50,016 nt of DNA, taken from Actinomycetes bacterium. Its GTDB lineage: Bacteria > Actinomycetota > Actinomycetes > S36-B12 > GCA-2699445. The notes under the pieces are model-generated. The model had not been told where the DNA came from and did not search any database. It worked only from the letters and a program-made list of their open reading frames with translations. Positions 36,230-45,896 of this stretch are shown here, piece after piece. A program made the position numbers and the translations under genes. Numbering within the stretch: the first letter of the stretch is position 1; each line of letters opens with the position of its first letter. The DNA is taken from NCBI GenBank assembly GCA_022599915.1, contig JAHZLH010000021.1, positions 1 to 50,016 of the forward strand. Reading direction: 5' to 3'.

Positions 36230-37389
36230 AAGTAGTGATGCTGGCGCCCGTTCATCGCTACGACGACGTCCGAGTTTTTCGCAAAGAGGCAGTGACGTTG
36301 GCGCAAGCCGGTCATCGAGTGATCCTGTATGCCCGCACGCCGGACGATGAACCGCGGCTGGAGTCAGGAGTCGAAGTGCGACCCGTCCGCTATCGCGGCA
36401 GGCTGCAACGCTTCGCTAAGTTGCCGGGGCTGGGTCGCGCTGCGCTGCGGGAGCGCGCGGAGATTTACCACGTCCACAATCCAGACACCCTGCCGGTTGC
36501 CTTCTGGCTGCGACTCCAGGGACACCGAGTCATCTATGACAGTCATGAGGACTTTCGGACCGAGCTTCTGTTGCGCCGCTGGCTCCCCGGATTGATCCGT
36601 CGGCCCGCGGCTGCCGCCATCTCTCGTGCCGAGGCCTGGGCTGGTCGCGTGCTCGCAGCAGTTATTGTCACGCAGGAGCAAATCCGGCGTCGCATCCCGC
36701 AGGCAACATTGATCGGCAACCCGCCGCTCGTATCGGCAGCAGCGATAGCCGATGCCCTGGCCGGCCGAGCCGAGCGGTCAACTGGCGAAACGATCACGCT
36801 GGGGTACGTCGGTGGTATCAGCGAAGACCGCGGGCTGTCGCGAATGCTGGAACTTACCGCAGCGATGAATGAACTGCATCCGACCCGGCTGAAACTCATC
36901 GGGTATCCGGTCAACGACGACGCGCTGCAGGGGGCAATGGCGCGGCCAGAGTGGTCGCTGGTTGATTACCTGGGGGAGTTAGCGCAACCAGACGCTTTTG
37001 CGCAACTAGCGACGGTGGATGCCGGTTTAATCCTCTTCACGGACGTGGCGAGTCACCGGCATATCGACCCGAACAAGATCTATGAATACATGGCACACGG
37101 CGTGCCTTTTGTCGCTAGCGACTTCCCGGAATGGCGGGCGCGGTTGCAGGCGGCCGACGCGGGTATTTTCGTGAGTGAGCGGCAAACGCCAACGATTGCG
37201 GCCGTCGCGGTGTTGGAGATGCTGGCAGATCCGGAAAAAGCCCGCGAACTCGGCCGCAATGGTGCGGCCTTCGTGCAGCAGCACTACTCGTGGCAGTCGA
37301 CAGCAGCCCCAGTCTTGCTGAACCTGTACCGGCGGTTATCGAGCCGTCCGGCTGTCAGTTCGCGCAAATCTGTTCGGCAGCGTTCCTAG
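36226..37389 (+). CDS. Family 4 type glycosyltransferase (second)
   Basis: A 387-residue GT-B glycosyltransferase. The N-terminus is VVMLAPVHRYDDVRVFRKEA, followed by YHVHNPDTLP, VIYDSHEDFRTE, LGYVGGISEDRGL, and the donor-site motif HIDPNKIYEYMAHGVPFVASD. The H-x-D-x-N-K-x-x-E-Y pattern is frequent in enzymes acting on undecaprenyl-linked sugars. It is translationally coupled to the first glycosyltransferase. Its last 35 bp overlap, tail to tail, the end of the LCP gene on the other strand. Confidence 0.9.
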   Translation: MKVVMLAPVHRYDDVRVFRKEAVTLAQAGHRVILYARTPDDEPRLESGVEVRPVRYRGRLQRFAKLPGLGRAALRERAEIYHVHNPDTLPVAFWLRLQGHRVIYDSHEDFRTELLLRRWLPGLIRRPAAAAISRAEAWAGRVLAAVIVTQEQIRRRIPQATLIGNPPLVSAAAIADALAGRAERSTGETITLGYVGGISEDRGLSRMLELTAAMNELHPTRLKLIGYPVNDDALQGAMARPEWSLVDYLGELAQPDAFAQLATVDAGLILFTDVASHRHIDPNKIYEYMAHGVPFVASDFPEWRARLQAADAGIFVSERQTPTIAAVAVLEMLADPEKARELGRNGAAFVQQHYSWQSTAAPVLLNLYRRLSSRPAVSSRKSVRQRS

Positions 37390-38755
37390 GTTCGAGGCTG
37401 CCGCCTGCCCCCTGAGTCGGCCGCTTCTTCACGGTGACTTCCTTGCGAGCTCCGCCAAAGTCTTTCCCGATGTGGAGTCGCACCTCGTTAACGCTACTGT
37501 CGGCCAGCATGGCGGCATCGGTAGCGAAAGCGACCGTTCGCGCTGCCTCCACCTGACTCGGCGGATAGTTGACCTTGGTCTTGGGTGCTGCCTTGCTGTT
37601 TTGTTGTCCGGAAATGTTGAAACCGGCCGCTCGCAACTGTGCCGTGATCATCCCCATCCGCTTGGCTGGGCCCACGACATTGAGATAAATCTCTTCCGGC
37701 GGGACAGTCAGCTTTTCGCCATCAGGAGCGACATCGGGCCGGGGTGGCCACGGAGTGTCATCGAGCATGGCCTGCCAGAGTTGTGCGGCCTTGTCATAGT
37801 CCGGATCCACATTGGCGCCATCCGCTCGCCAGACGAAAGGCATCGTGACGAAGGTGATGTCCTCGGGTGATAGCGAACGCAGGCTTTCAGCCAGCGAGAT
37901 CATCTCGCCGACATCGTCGAGGCTTTGATCTACGGTGAGCGCACTGGTTGCGGTGTCCAGTACTGAGTAGAGCCGGGCCGGATTGAGCAGCAGGCCGGTG
38001 TCCGATGCCTTGCGGGCCGCCGATGCTAGGAATTCTTGTTGCCGCTGCATCCGCCCGATGTCCGAGCCATCCCCAATCGCCTTGCGCGCCCGGACGAAAG
38101 CTAATGCCTGTTCACCAGAGACCACAGATCGACCCGCGGGCAGATCGAGTTTGGCCGCGGCATCGTAGACCGGCTGATTGAGGCAGACCTCAACCCCGCC
38201 GAGTGCTTCCACGACCTTTTTGAAGCCAGCGAAGTCGACGACAGCCAGATGATGTACCGGTACTCCGGTCATTTCTTGCACCAGTTCCACCGTGCAGGCG
38301 GGGCCACCGGCATCGAAGGCGTTGTTGAACTTGGCGTAGTAGGGCTGACCGCCGAGCTCGAGCGCACAGTCTGGCTGTTTCACCCACAGATCTCGCGGGA
38401 TGCTGACGGCGAGTGCACTCTGTCGGTCACCGGCAATGTGCAGCAGGATGGTGGTGTCACTGCGCTCACCGCCACGACCGGCGTCGAGCCCGTAACGGTT
38501 ATTGCCTTTGCCCTGCCTGGTGTCACTGCCCATAAGCAGGACATTCAGCGGCTCGGTGTCCGCGTCCTCGCCCAGTTCAGTGGTCGGTGCTTGGACCACT
38601 GAAATTTGCCCGAATCGCGAATAGAGCATGTAGCCGGCAGCACCCAAAGCAGCGGCTATCACCGCCAACACGATCAGCAGAACCAGCACAATACGGCGCC
38701 AGCGCCCACGGCGGGGTGTTCCTGGCGCTTCCATAGCGGCGGCAGAATCGGACAT
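37355..38755 (-). CDS. LytR-CpsA-Psr family ligase with LytR_C domain (second copy)
   Basis: A 466-residue LCP protein. After a basic N-terminus comes one membrane helix (IVLVLLIVLAVIAAALGAAG), then the LCP domain with NVLLMGSDTRQG, ERSDTTILLHIA, VSIPRDLWVKQPDC and FVRARKAIGDGSDIGRMQRQ, and a C-terminal LytR_C domain (IYLNVVGPAKRMGMITAQL). It resembles CpsA, the neighbour of the TIGR03089 gene in mycobacteria. GAGGAG precedes ATG 38755. The two copies here share layout but are clearly diverged, so different glycopolymers or partial redundancy are possible. Confidence 0.93.
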   Translation of the reverse strand: MSDSAAAMEAPGTPRRGRWRRIVLVLLIVLAVIAAALGAAGYMLYSRFGQISVVQAPTTELGEDADTEPLNVLLMGSDTRQGKGNNRYGLDAGRGGERSDTTILLHIAGDRQSALAVSIPRDLWVKQPDCALELGGQPYYAKFNNAFDAGGPACTVELVQEMTGVPVHHLAVVDFAGFKKVVEALGGVEVCLNQPVYDAAAKLDLPAGRSVVSGEQALAFVRARKAIGDGSDIGRMQRQQEFLASAARKASDTGLLLNPARLYSVLDTATSALTVDQSLDDVGEMISLAESLRSLSPEDITFVTMPFVWRADGANVDPDYDKAAQLWQAMLDDTPWPPRPDVAPDGEKLTVPPEEIYLNVVGPAKRMGMITAQLRAAGFNISGQQNSKAAPKTKVNYPPSQVEAARTVAFATDAAMLADSSVNEVRLHIGKDFGGARKEVTVKKRPTQGAGGSLEPRNAAEQICAN

Positions 38756-38884
38756 ATCTCCTCTAGGTTAACGGCAAAAAGAGCGGATTCGGAGTAGGTG
38801 TGATGCACCCCTCGCCACCATTTTCTAAGACGATGGAAATCGGTGCTAGGTTCCGACCGCCACCGCGCGGGCTGGTGAGCTCTG

Positions 38885-39559
38885 TCACCAGTTCGCCGTG
38901 ATCCCCTCGCTAGTCACATCAGCCGCTGGATCCTGGCGCAGCACTACTGAACCAGCCATGATCAGTGGCAGCAAATAGCAACCCAGCAGCCGGTCGGCGG
39001 GCCCATCGACGATGCCCAATCGTCCGCCCGGCGACAACCCGATCCGGTCAGCGATGCTGCGGCAGACGTCAGCAGTCTCATCAGCGGCTAGCCAGCGAGC
39101 GGAATCACGAATGCGCCCGGCTGCCCCGGTGGCCGGAAAGAGATCTGGCTGACCTGGCGCCTCCCGTCCCTGATCGATAACTCCGGCTGGTGCGGGTGGG
39201 CCTGGCAGTCCTAGCGGGCTGCTGGGGACCAACACCTGCTGGCCGGGAAGATCACAGTCAGGATTCATCGTTGCGACGACGGCTGCCTCGCCTTCCGCAC
39301 CGCTGGTCACCGCTAGTCCCAGGGCGTCAGTTGCAGCCAGCCAGACGCTGAGTTGCCAATGCAGTGGCAGATCTAGTTGGACCTGCTCGCCAGCGGCTAC
39401 GCCGATCTCGGTGTCCAAGAGCCCGCACAATTTGGCTACGGCGTTGCTGAACGTCACTGTTGAGAGTTCCACCCGGCCGTCCGGGCCGTACCAGGTCACG
39501 AACGGCGCTGCCGGAGCAGTCGCAGTACGGCGGGTCAGCAGCTGATGCGGGGTAGTCAT
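38885..39559 (-). CDS. TIGR03089 family protein
   Basis: A 224-residue protein of the actinobacterial TIGR03089 family. It resembles the first part of an AMP-binding acyl-CoA synthetase (TFSNAVAKLCGLLDTE, LDLPLHWQLSVWLAATDALG) but lacks the ATP-binding and C-terminal domains, so it is probably not a synthetase. Function unknown. The length agrees with the family. ATG 39559 lies 6 bases after TAACCT (leaderless). Its place between the CpsA-like LCP gene and the mannose-1-P guanylyltransferase repeats the mycobacterial order. Confidence 0.88.
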   Translation of the reverse strand: MTTPHQLLTRRTATAPAAPFVTWYGPDGRVELSTVTFSNAVAKLCGLLDTEIGVAAGEQVQLDLPLHWQLSVWLAATDALGLAVTSGAEGEAAVVATMNPDCDLPGQQVLVPSSPLGLPGPPAPAGVIDQGREAPGQPDLFPATGAAGRIRDSARWLAADETADVCRSIADRIGLSPGGRLGIVDGPADRLLGCYLLPLIMAGSVVLRQDPAADVTSEGITANW

Positions 39560-39571
39560 TACGTCAGGTTA
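39560..39571 (-). promoter_or_regulatory. -10 element of leaderless TIGR03089 transcript
   Basis: On the minus strand TAACCT (39571-39566) is followed by GACGTA and the ATG at 39559. Confidence 0.45.
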
Positions 39572-39609
39572 GGTGCATCCCGGTCCTTGGTGTGTCACCG
39601 TACTGACCC

Positions 39610-40689
39610 ATGGAAGCAATTCTGCTGGTTGGCGGCAAAGGTACTCGACTGCGGCCGCTCACTATCAACACGCCAAAACCCATGCTCCCGGTTGCCGGCG
39701 TACCCTTTACCGCCCATCAAATCGCTCGCGCCCGGGAGGCTGGTGTCACCAGGATTGTGTTGGGGACCTCCTACAAGGCTGAAGTGTTTAGCGAGTTCTT
39801 TGGTGACGGGTCCGATTGGGGGGTGGAGCTGGTTTATCTGACGGAGGATGAGCCGCTGGGGACAGGTGGGGGAATCCGCCACGCTGCCGCCGGATTGACA
39901 AGCGGTCCAGACGATCCAGTGCTGGTCTTTAACGGCGATGTATTGTCCGGCGCCGACATTGGCCGGCTGCTGAACCGACACCAGGAGACAGCCGCTGCTG
40001 TGACGCTCTACTTGACCCGAGTGCACGACCCGCGGGCTTTCGGGCTGGTGCCCACCGACGATGACGACCGAGTCGTTGAGTTCCTCGAGAAACCCACCAC
40101 ACCAGAGGAGATTGTGACTGATCAGATCAACGCTGGCTGCTATGTATTTCGTCGGTCGATCATCGATGAAATCCCGGCGGGCGAAGTTGTTTCGGTGGAA
40201 CGCGATACCTTCCCGGCGTTGTTACAGCGGGGTGATCGCCTGACCGGAGTGGTAGACGACAGCTATTGGCTGGACTTGGGGACGCCACTCTCGTTCGTGC
40301 AGGGGTCTCGAGACTTAGTGCTGGGGAAAGTATCTTCCGGAGCGGTTCCACCGCACGCTGGCGAAGCGCTGATTGCGGCCGATGCTCAAGTGGCGAGTGG
40401 GGCTCACGTCGGCGGCGGTAGCGTCGTAGGCGCCGGCGCGGTCGTAGAAGCCGGGGCCGAGGTCATGGGCTCAGTACTTATGGCCGGCGCCACCGTCGCC
40501 GCTGGTGCTCGCGTACGTGACTGCGTAGTTGCCACCGGCGCCGTCATCGCCGCCGGTGCGCAGCTGCAGGAGACCGTAGTAGCGGAAGAGGCCCGAATCG
40601 GATCTGGTGTAGAACTCATCGCCGGGGCGCGAGTCTGGCCGGGGGCGGTGCTATCGGACGGCGGCCTGCGGTTTTCCTCCGATCAGTAG
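39610..40689 (+). CDS. Mannose-1-phosphate guanylyltransferase type nucleotidyltransferase
   Basis: A 359-residue sugar nucleotidyltransferase. The N-terminal domain has LLVGGKGTRLRPLT with the phosphate-binding G-x-G-T-R and the later Lys in NTPKPMLPV. VFNGDVLSGAD carries the metal Asp, and VVEFLEKP the sugar site. The C-terminal third is a left-handed beta-helix of hexapeptide repeats (for example VVGAGAVVEAGAEVMGSV). It matches Rv3264c, a GDP-mannose synthase, in sequence style and position. With ManB and ManA nearby, GDP-mannose is the likely product, but a glucose or rhamnose precursor cannot be excluded. Confidence 0.9.
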   Translation: MEAILLVGGKGTRLRPLTINTPKPMLPVAGVPFTAHQIARAREAGVTRIVLGTSYKAEVFSEFFGDGSDWGVELVYLTEDEPLGTGGGIRHAAAGLTSGPDDPVLVFNGDVLSGADIGRLLNRHQETAAAVTLYLTRVHDPRAFGLVPTDDDDRVVEFLEKPTTPEEIVTDQINAGCYVFRRSIIDEIPAGEVVSVERDTFPALLQRGDRLTGVVDDSYWLDLGTPLSFVQGSRDLVLGKVSSGAVPPHAGEALIAADAQVASGAHVGGGSVVGAGAVVEAGAEVMGSVLMAGATVAAGARVRDCVVATGAVIAAGAQLQETVVAEEARIGSGVELIAGARVWPGAVLSDGGLRFSSDQ

Positions 40690-40706
40690 TTCACCGGTCA
40701 CACCAG

Positions 40707-42086
40707 TTACTCCAGGACTTGGAGGAAGTCAGCCGGAACCGGTGGCTCTCGGTCCGGGGGATTGCTAGCGGGCCAGCCAACGGCGATTCCTCCGAGTGGT
40801 TGCCAAGAATCTGGCAGCTCCAGCACCTCTCGCACCACCGACGGGCAAAACACGGTGCTGGACACCCAGGCGGAGGCCAGCCCCCGGGTTGACAGCCCAA
40901 TCAGCAGGTTCTGCACGGCGGCTCCGCCAGCCAGCATGAACAGGTCGCGTTCAGCTGCGTTCCGATCGGGATCGGGGTAGTGGTGGGCGGCTTCGGCAAA
41001 ATCCACAAACGGCAGCAGCAGTTCTGGGGCGCGGCGCAACACGTCGCCGCGCTGCAGTCGCCGCTCAATGCTGCTGGGTGAGTAGCCATCCAACTCGGCG
41101 AGATCCTTGCGCCATTGCGCTGCCATCGCGTCTAAGAGGTGAGTGCGCACGGTTCCACGCACCTGCAGGAACCGGAACGGTCGAGTGTGGTGGGGCGCTG
41201 GTGCACTGATGGCATCACCCACTGCGGCCGCAATCACCTCGGCGGGAACGACTTGTTCGGTGAAACTGCGAATCGTTCGGCGGCGGCGAACCGCCTCCTG
41301 CGCCCCTTGCTCCCGGGCCAGTGCCGTGCTCAGCCGAAACTGATCAAACTCCGCCGGTCGCACAAGCGCCGCGGCACCGGGGCCGTCGTCCTCGGTAACC
41401 AGATCAGCCATACCGCGAACGAGTGCGACCGGAAGCCCGGCTGACTTGCCGCGAACCAGTTCAGCGGCACCGGCAACCTCATCAGCTACCGCCAGCGCCG
41501 TGGCCACGAGTGGATTGCCGTAGTGATCTGCCGCCTCGGCATCGTCCGCGGCCGTCAGGATGGGCTGTAGTCCGGCCACCCCGATGGCGTGATCGGTCTG
41601 CCCCAGTCGCCAAGCTCGCCCCAGCGAGTCAGTGATGACTACCGCTAAGGGGGCGACGGTGAGTGCTCGTTGTAGGCCCTGTCGCAGTTCGCGGGCGGCT
41701 TGCTCTGGATCGCTTGGCCACAACACGATCTCTGCTGGATCGCAGTTGCTGGTGTCCACACCCGCAGCTACCAAAACCACCCCGTGTTGATTGCGCACCA
41801 CCCTGCTGCCATTCGGCAGCTGGGCAACGACTTCGGTGGTCTCGGTATCGATCACCGCGTCACGTTCAGCGATGTTGGCCAGTCGTCCTTCGGCTTTGGC
41901 GACCACTTTGCTCGCGACCACGATGACATCACCTGGTTCAACGCCGCTGCTGCCGTCCGGCCAGCGGGCGCCGTCGGCTAGCAAAGCGATTGTGCGGGCT
42001 AGGTCAGTGCCAGGTAGGACTTCACCCATTCCGGTGGGTGCTACGACTTGCAGGTGATCAGCGTGCGGCCGCGTCCACTGGCTCAC
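40707..42086 (-). CDS. fbiB: Coenzyme F420-0:L-glutamate ligase, two-domain FbiB
   Basis: A 459-residue bifunctional F420 enzyme. Residues about 1-245 are the CofE ligase domain, which adds the gamma-linked glutamates (GDVIVVASKVVAKAEG, VITDSLGRAWRLGQTDHAIG). Residues about 260-459 are a nitroreductase-like FMN domain (RRRRTIRSFTEQVVPAEVI, AAVQNLLIGLSTRGLASAW) that reduces dehydro-F420-0. This fusion is typical of actinobacteria. The start overlaps the fbiA stop by 4 nt, so they are coupled. It converges on the guanylyltransferase gene with 17 bp between. Confidence 0.96.
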   Translation of the reverse strand: MSQWTRPHADHLQVVAPTGMGEVLPGTDLARTIALLADGARWPDGSSGVEPGDVIVVASKVVAKAEGRLANIAERDAVIDTETTEVVAQLPNGSRVVRNQHGVVLVAAGVDTSNCDPAEIVLWPSDPEQAARELRQGLQRALTVAPLAVVITDSLGRAWRLGQTDHAIGVAGLQPILTAADDAEAADHYGNPLVATALAVADEVAGAAELVRGKSAGLPVALVRGMADLVTEDDGPGAAALVRPAEFDQFRLSTALAREQGAQEAVRRRRTIRSFTEQVVPAEVIAAAVGDAISAPAPHHTRPFRFLQVRGTVRTHLLDAMAAQWRKDLAELDGYSPSSIERRLQRGDVLRRAPELLLPFVDFAEAAHHYPDPDRNAAERDLFMLAGGAAVQNLLIGLSTRGLASAWVSSTVFCPSVVREVLELPDSWQPLGGIAVGWPASNPPDREPPVPADFLQVLE

Positions 42087-43057
42087 TGCCGCACCTGCTC
42101 GGCGAGATCCAACGCTGCTCCGGCGAGATTAGCCGCGGATTCCAGATCGGTCATCAACAGCGGTGCTGCGACGGTGGCGATACCGGCGGCCGTGACCGGT
42201 TCGGTGAGAGCCGCATCGGCCTCATCCACCAGCCAACCGTCCAGCAAGCCTTCCCCGGTGCGCGAGCCGTAGTGCTGGGCTACAGCGCCAGCGTTGCAGT
42301 CCACACCGATTGCGGCGAGGCATTGCTCGGCCATGCCTCGCACTGCCGCTCCTGCTATCAACGGGCTGATACCAATCACTGGTGCGGGAGTCTGGGCGAC
42401 CGCCGCTCGGATACCACTGAGTGACAGGATTGCCCCGATGCTGACCACCGGGTTGCTCGGCGCCACCAACACACAATCGGCAGTCATCAGACTGGGCACT
42501 ACCTCGGCGGCGGGAGTGGCTTCGGCCGCGCCCACCTGGATGAAGCGTTCCGCGGTAGGTTCGGCGCGATATTTGATCCACCACTCTTGGAAATGGATGG
42601 CCCGACGTTCACCATCGTCGATGACCACGTGAGTCTCTACCCGGTCGTTCGACATCGGCAGCAACCGAACTCCCGGTTGCCAGCGGGAACACAATGCCGC
42701 GGTGACATCGGTCAGTGAGTAGCCCGCGGCCAACATTTGGGTGCGAATGACGTGGGTAGCTAGATCGCGATCACCCAGGCCAAACCAGGAGCCGGACACT
42801 CCGTAGGCGCTCAGCTCCTCATTGGCGTGGAAGGTTTCATCGCGGCGGCCCCAGCCACGTTCCTCGTCCAGGCCGTCGCCCAGCGTGTACATCAACGTAT
42901 CCAGATCGGGACTGATGTTTAGGCCGTGCAGCAGCAGGTCATCGGCGGTGTTTCCGATGACAGTGATGTCGGTATCCGGCGGATGACCCAGCAATTCTTT
43001 GAGGCCGCGCACAAACTTTGCGCCACCATGTCCGCCTGCAAGGACCGCGATTTTCAT
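42083..43057 (-). CDS. fbiA: Phospholactate/phosphoenolpyruvyl transferase FbiA (CofD)
   Basis: A 324-residue transferase that joins a lactyl- or enolpyruvyl-diphospho-guanosine to Fo, giving (dehydro)F420-0. The N-terminus [19 protein letters not shown] is the CofD signature, followed by [29 protein letters not shown] and [12 protein letters not shown]. An in-frame ATG 15 codons upstream (43102) lies in the fbiC promoter region and is unlikely. It is coupled to fbiB and divergent from fbiC, with 64 bp between their starts. Confidence 0.96.
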   Translation of the reverse strand: MKIAVLAGGHGGAKFVRGLKELLGHPPDTDITVIGNTADDLLLHGLNISPDLDTLMYTLGDGLDEERGWGRRDETFHANEELSAYGVSGSWFGLGDRDLATHVIRTQMLAAGYSLTDVTAALCSRWQPGVRLLPMSNDRVETHVVIDDGERRAIHFQEWWIKYRAEPTAERFIQVGAAEATPAAEVVPSLMTADCVLVAPSNPVVSIGAILSLSGIRAAVAQTPAPVIGISPLIAGAAVRGMAEQCLAAIGVDCNAGAVAQHYGSRTGEGLLDGWLVDEADAALTEPVTAAGIATVAAPLLMTDLESAANLAGAALDLAEQVRQ

Positions 43058-43109
43058 ATCCCGATCGTGCCAGGTGTCGGGCGCTGCCGCGGTACCGGTC
43101 ATCTCGACG

Positions 43110-43121
43110 TAGGCTCAACCT
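43110..43121 (+). promoter_or_regulatory. -10 element of leaderless fbiC transcript
   Basis: TAGGCT (43110-43115) lies exactly 6 bases before the fbiC ATG, with no ribosome binding site. Confidence 0.45.
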
Positions 43122-45668
43122 ATGCCCGACTCGGTCACTAGTCGTTTGATTTCCCGCGCTCTCGCGCGGGCTGATCGGGCAGCCAGCCTCGACGCAGGTG
43201 AATGTGTGGCGCTGCTGCAAGCTCGTGGTGGTGAGTTGGATCAACTGGTTGCCATTGCCGGTCGGGTACGGGATGCCGGCCTGGCGGAGGTCGATCGATC
43301 GGGTGTGGTCACCTACTCGCCCAAAGTATTCATTCCACTGACCAAACTCTGTCGTGACCGGTGTCATTACTGCACCTTCGTGAGTGATCCGGCTTCGCTA
43401 CGGCGCCAAGGGGAGTCGGAGTACCTCAGCATTGCTGAAGTCGTGGAGTTGGCCAGGCAGGGGGCCGCCGCTGGTTGCGCCGAGGCGCTGTTCACACTCG
43501 GGGATGCACCCGAGGATCGCTGGCCGCAAGCAAGGGAGTGGTTGTCGGCGGCCGGATACGACTCCACTACTGACTACCTCCGCGCGTGTGCCATCGCGGT
43601 GCTGGAGGAAACTGGGCTACTCCCGCATCTGAATCCCGGGGTGATGTCCTGGGAGCAACTGCGGCGGTTGCGGCCGGTCGCGCCCAGCATGGGCATGATG
43701 CTGGAGACTTCCTCGCGACGGCTCTTCGAGACACCGGGTGAAGTGCACTACGGCTCTCCTGACAAGGATCCGGCACTACGTCTGCGCGTACTTGCTGACG
43801 CTGGCCGCCAGTCCATCCCGTTCACAACCGGGGTCCTGCTGGGAATTGGTGAAACCGACGCGGAGTTAGTGGACTCGATTCTCGCGATTCGGCGCAGCCA
43901 CCGCGACCACGGTCACATCCAGGAAGTGCTGTTGCAGAACTTCCGCGCCAAGGCCGATACCGCCGCTCGAGACCGTCCCGATCTCGCAGCCGACCGGCAC
44001 GTCGCAGCGGTAGCAGTGGCCCGGCTGCTATTGGGCCCGGCCATGCGACTGCAGATTCCCCCCAATTTGAGTGAGCCAGATACGGTGCTGCGACTGATTG
44101 CAGCCGGGGCGGACGATCTCGGTGGCATCAGTCCGGTGACCATCGATCACATCAATCCGGAGCGGCCGTGGCCCCATCTGCAGCGACTCGATGAGGATCT
44201 TGCTGCGGCGGGTTGGCAGCTGACCCCGCGGCTGACGGTGCATCCGCCATACGCCCTCGACGCCCGGTGGGTGGATAACCGGCTCAGCGGCCATGTCGCA
44301 GCGCTAGCAACATCGGCTGGCTTGCTGGCACAACCGGTCACAGTCCGACCGTTGCCCTGGCAACAGCCAGACCCTGGATATGAAGAGTTTGCTGCCGCGG
44401 CAGCCGGTGGTCGAGTGGATTTGGCGGTCACCATTGACGACTCCGGGCGGCGAACCGAGACCCGATCAGATATGGACACCGTCTACGGTGATTGGCATCG
44501 GGTTGCCGAGCAGGCGGGGCGCACCCGATCAATGCCGGAACGAATCCCGACTGATGTGCGGGCGGCGTTGGCGCAGGCTGAACGTGATCCGGCGTCGCTG
44601 GCCGAACCCGCTGCTGCCGCGGCGGCGGTGGCGTTGATGTCGTGTGATGGGCCGGCGCTGACGGCACTGTGCACTCTTGCTGACGCCGTCCGGGCCGACA
44701 CGGTCGGTGACTCGGTCACCTATGTGGTTAACCGGAATCTGAATTTCACCAACGTGTGCTACACCGGATGTCGGTTCTGCGCGTTTGCCCAGCGAGAATC
44801 TGACGAGGACTCATTCACCCTGAGTTTGGCGCAGGTGGGGGATCGGGTGGATGAGGCGGCCGCCGCCGGGGCCACCGAGATCTGCATGCAGGGCGGGATT
44901 CACCCTGATCTGCCGGGCACGGCGTATTTCGACCTGGCCGCTGAAGTCAAGCGACGACAACCTGACCTGCACTTGCACGCCTTCAGTCCGATGGAGGTGA
45001 TCAACGGTGCTACCCGGTCGCAGTTGGCCATTTCGGAGTGGCTCTCCCGAGCGCAACAGGCTGGCGTGGACAGTTTGCCGGGTACGGCTGCCGAGATTCT
45101 CGATGATGAGGTTCGCTGGGTGCTGACAAAGGGCAAATTGCCGGCAGCGGAGTGGATCGAGGTGATTACTACTGCCCATTCGCTGGGGATTCCTACCTCG
45201 GCCACCATGATGTACGGCCATGTCGACCGTCCGGACCACTGGGTGGCTCACCTGCGCACAATTCGCGATATTCAAGAGCGCACCGGCGGATTTACCGAGT
45301 TTGTGCCGTTGCCCTTTGTTCATCAGCAGTCACCCATCTATCTGGCGGGGGTTGCTCGGCCTGGCCCGACGGTGCAAGAAAACCGGGCAGTCCACGCTAT
45401 GTCCCGGCTGATGTTGCACGGTGCCATCGACAACATTCAATGCTCCTGGGTCAAACTGGGTCCTACGGGATGTGGCGTCATGCTGCGTGGCGGTGCCAAC
45501 GACCTGGGCGGAACGCTGATGGAAGAGACCATCTCTCGGATGGCCGGTTCCGGTCATGGCAGCGCGATGACTGCCGCCGAGTTGGTCGATATCGCCACGG
45601 CGATTGGCCGCCCCGCCCAGCAGCGGACCACCAACTATCACAAGATGGCCATGTCGGTGGATCGCTGA
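43122..45668 (+). CDS. fbiC: Fo synthase, CofG-CofH fusion
   Basis: An 848-residue bifunctional radical SAM enzyme that makes the deazaflavin Fo from tyrosine and a flavin-pathway pyrimidine. The CofG half has its 4Fe-4S motif C77-x3-C81-x2-C84 ([11 protein letters not shown]). The CofH half has C546-x3-C550-x2-C553 ([10 protein letters not shown]), followed by [16 protein letters not shown] and [12 protein letters not shown]. Both motifs are intact, so the enzyme should be complete. In M. tuberculosis fbiC lies far from fbiAB, but here they are divergent neighbours. Confidence 0.98.
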   Translation: MPDSVTSRLISRALARADRAASLDAGECVALLQARGGELDQLVAIAGRVRDAGLAEVDRSGVVTYSPKVFIPLTKLCRDRCHYCTFVSDPASLRRQGESEYLSIAEVVELARQGAAAGCAEALFTLGDAPEDRWPQAREWLSAAGYDSTTDYLRACAIAVLEETGLLPHLNPGVMSWEQLRRLRPVAPSMGMMLETSSRRLFETPGEVHYGSPDKDPALRLRVLADAGRQSIPFTTGVLLGIGETDAELVDSILAIRRSHRDHGHIQEVLLQNFRAKADTAARDRPDLAADRHVAAVAVARLLLGPAMRLQIPPNLSEPDTVLRLIAAGADDLGGISPVTIDHINPERPWPHLQRLDEDLAAAGWQLTPRLTVHPPYALDARWVDNRLSGHVAALATSAGLLAQPVTVRPLPWQQPDPGYEEFAAAAAGGRVDLAVTIDDSGRRTETRSDMDTVYGDWHRVAEQAGRTRSMPERIPTDVRAALAQAERDPASLAEPAAAAAAVALMSCDGPALTALCTLADAVRADTVGDSVTYVVNRNLNFTNVCYTGCRFCAFAQRESDEDSFTLSLAQVGDRVDEAAAAGATEICMQGGIHPDLPGTAYFDLAAEVKRRQPDLHLHAFSPMEVINGATRSQLAISEWLSRAQQAGVDSLPGTAAEILDDEVRWVLTKGKLPAAEWIEVITTAHSLGIPTSATMMYGHVDRPDHWVAHLRTIRDIQERTGGFTEFVPLPFVHQQSPIYLAGVARPGPTVQENRAVHAMSRLMLHGAIDNIQCSWVKLGPTGCGVMLRGGANDLGGTLMEETISRMAGSGHGSAMTAAELVDIATAIGRPAQQRTTNYHKMAMSVDR

Positions 45669-45762
45669 ACTCGTTTCGCTGGTTGGTCCGGTCGCGGTAC
45701 TCGGCTCGTTGCGCAGCGCCGCGCTATGCGTATTTAATCTCGCCCCGCTCGGGCCAGGCAGG

Positions 45763-45790
45763 CTTGGGCAGATGTCCGTTCTGCCCCAAG
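45763..45790 (+). terminator. Probable fbiC terminator
   Basis: CTTGGGCAG and CTGCCCCAAG pair over 9 bp with one bulged C and a 9-nt loop, about 95 bp after fbiC. A T-rich stretch with a TTT follows some 15 nt later. Confidence 0.4.
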
Positions 45791-45836
45791 ATGTGTGGTT
45801 GTTTCAAAAAGTAATCCACAGATATGGAAATTTCCC

Positions 45837-45865
45837 TTGACGAAAGCGCATTACATCAATGTAAT
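45837..45865 (+). promoter_or_regulatory. whiB promoter with -10 embedded in a palindrome
   Basis: TTGACG (45837-45842) and TGTAAT (45860-45865) are 17 bp apart, each five of six to consensus. ATTACAT-ca-ATGTAAT (45850-45865) is a perfect 16-bp palindrome ending exactly at the -10, so a dimeric protein bound here would block RNA polymerase. Predicted start is near 45872, giving a leader of about 107 nt. Confidence 0.6.
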
Positions 45866-45896
45866 TACAAGCGCGTCGGACCGGAAACGGGAAATG

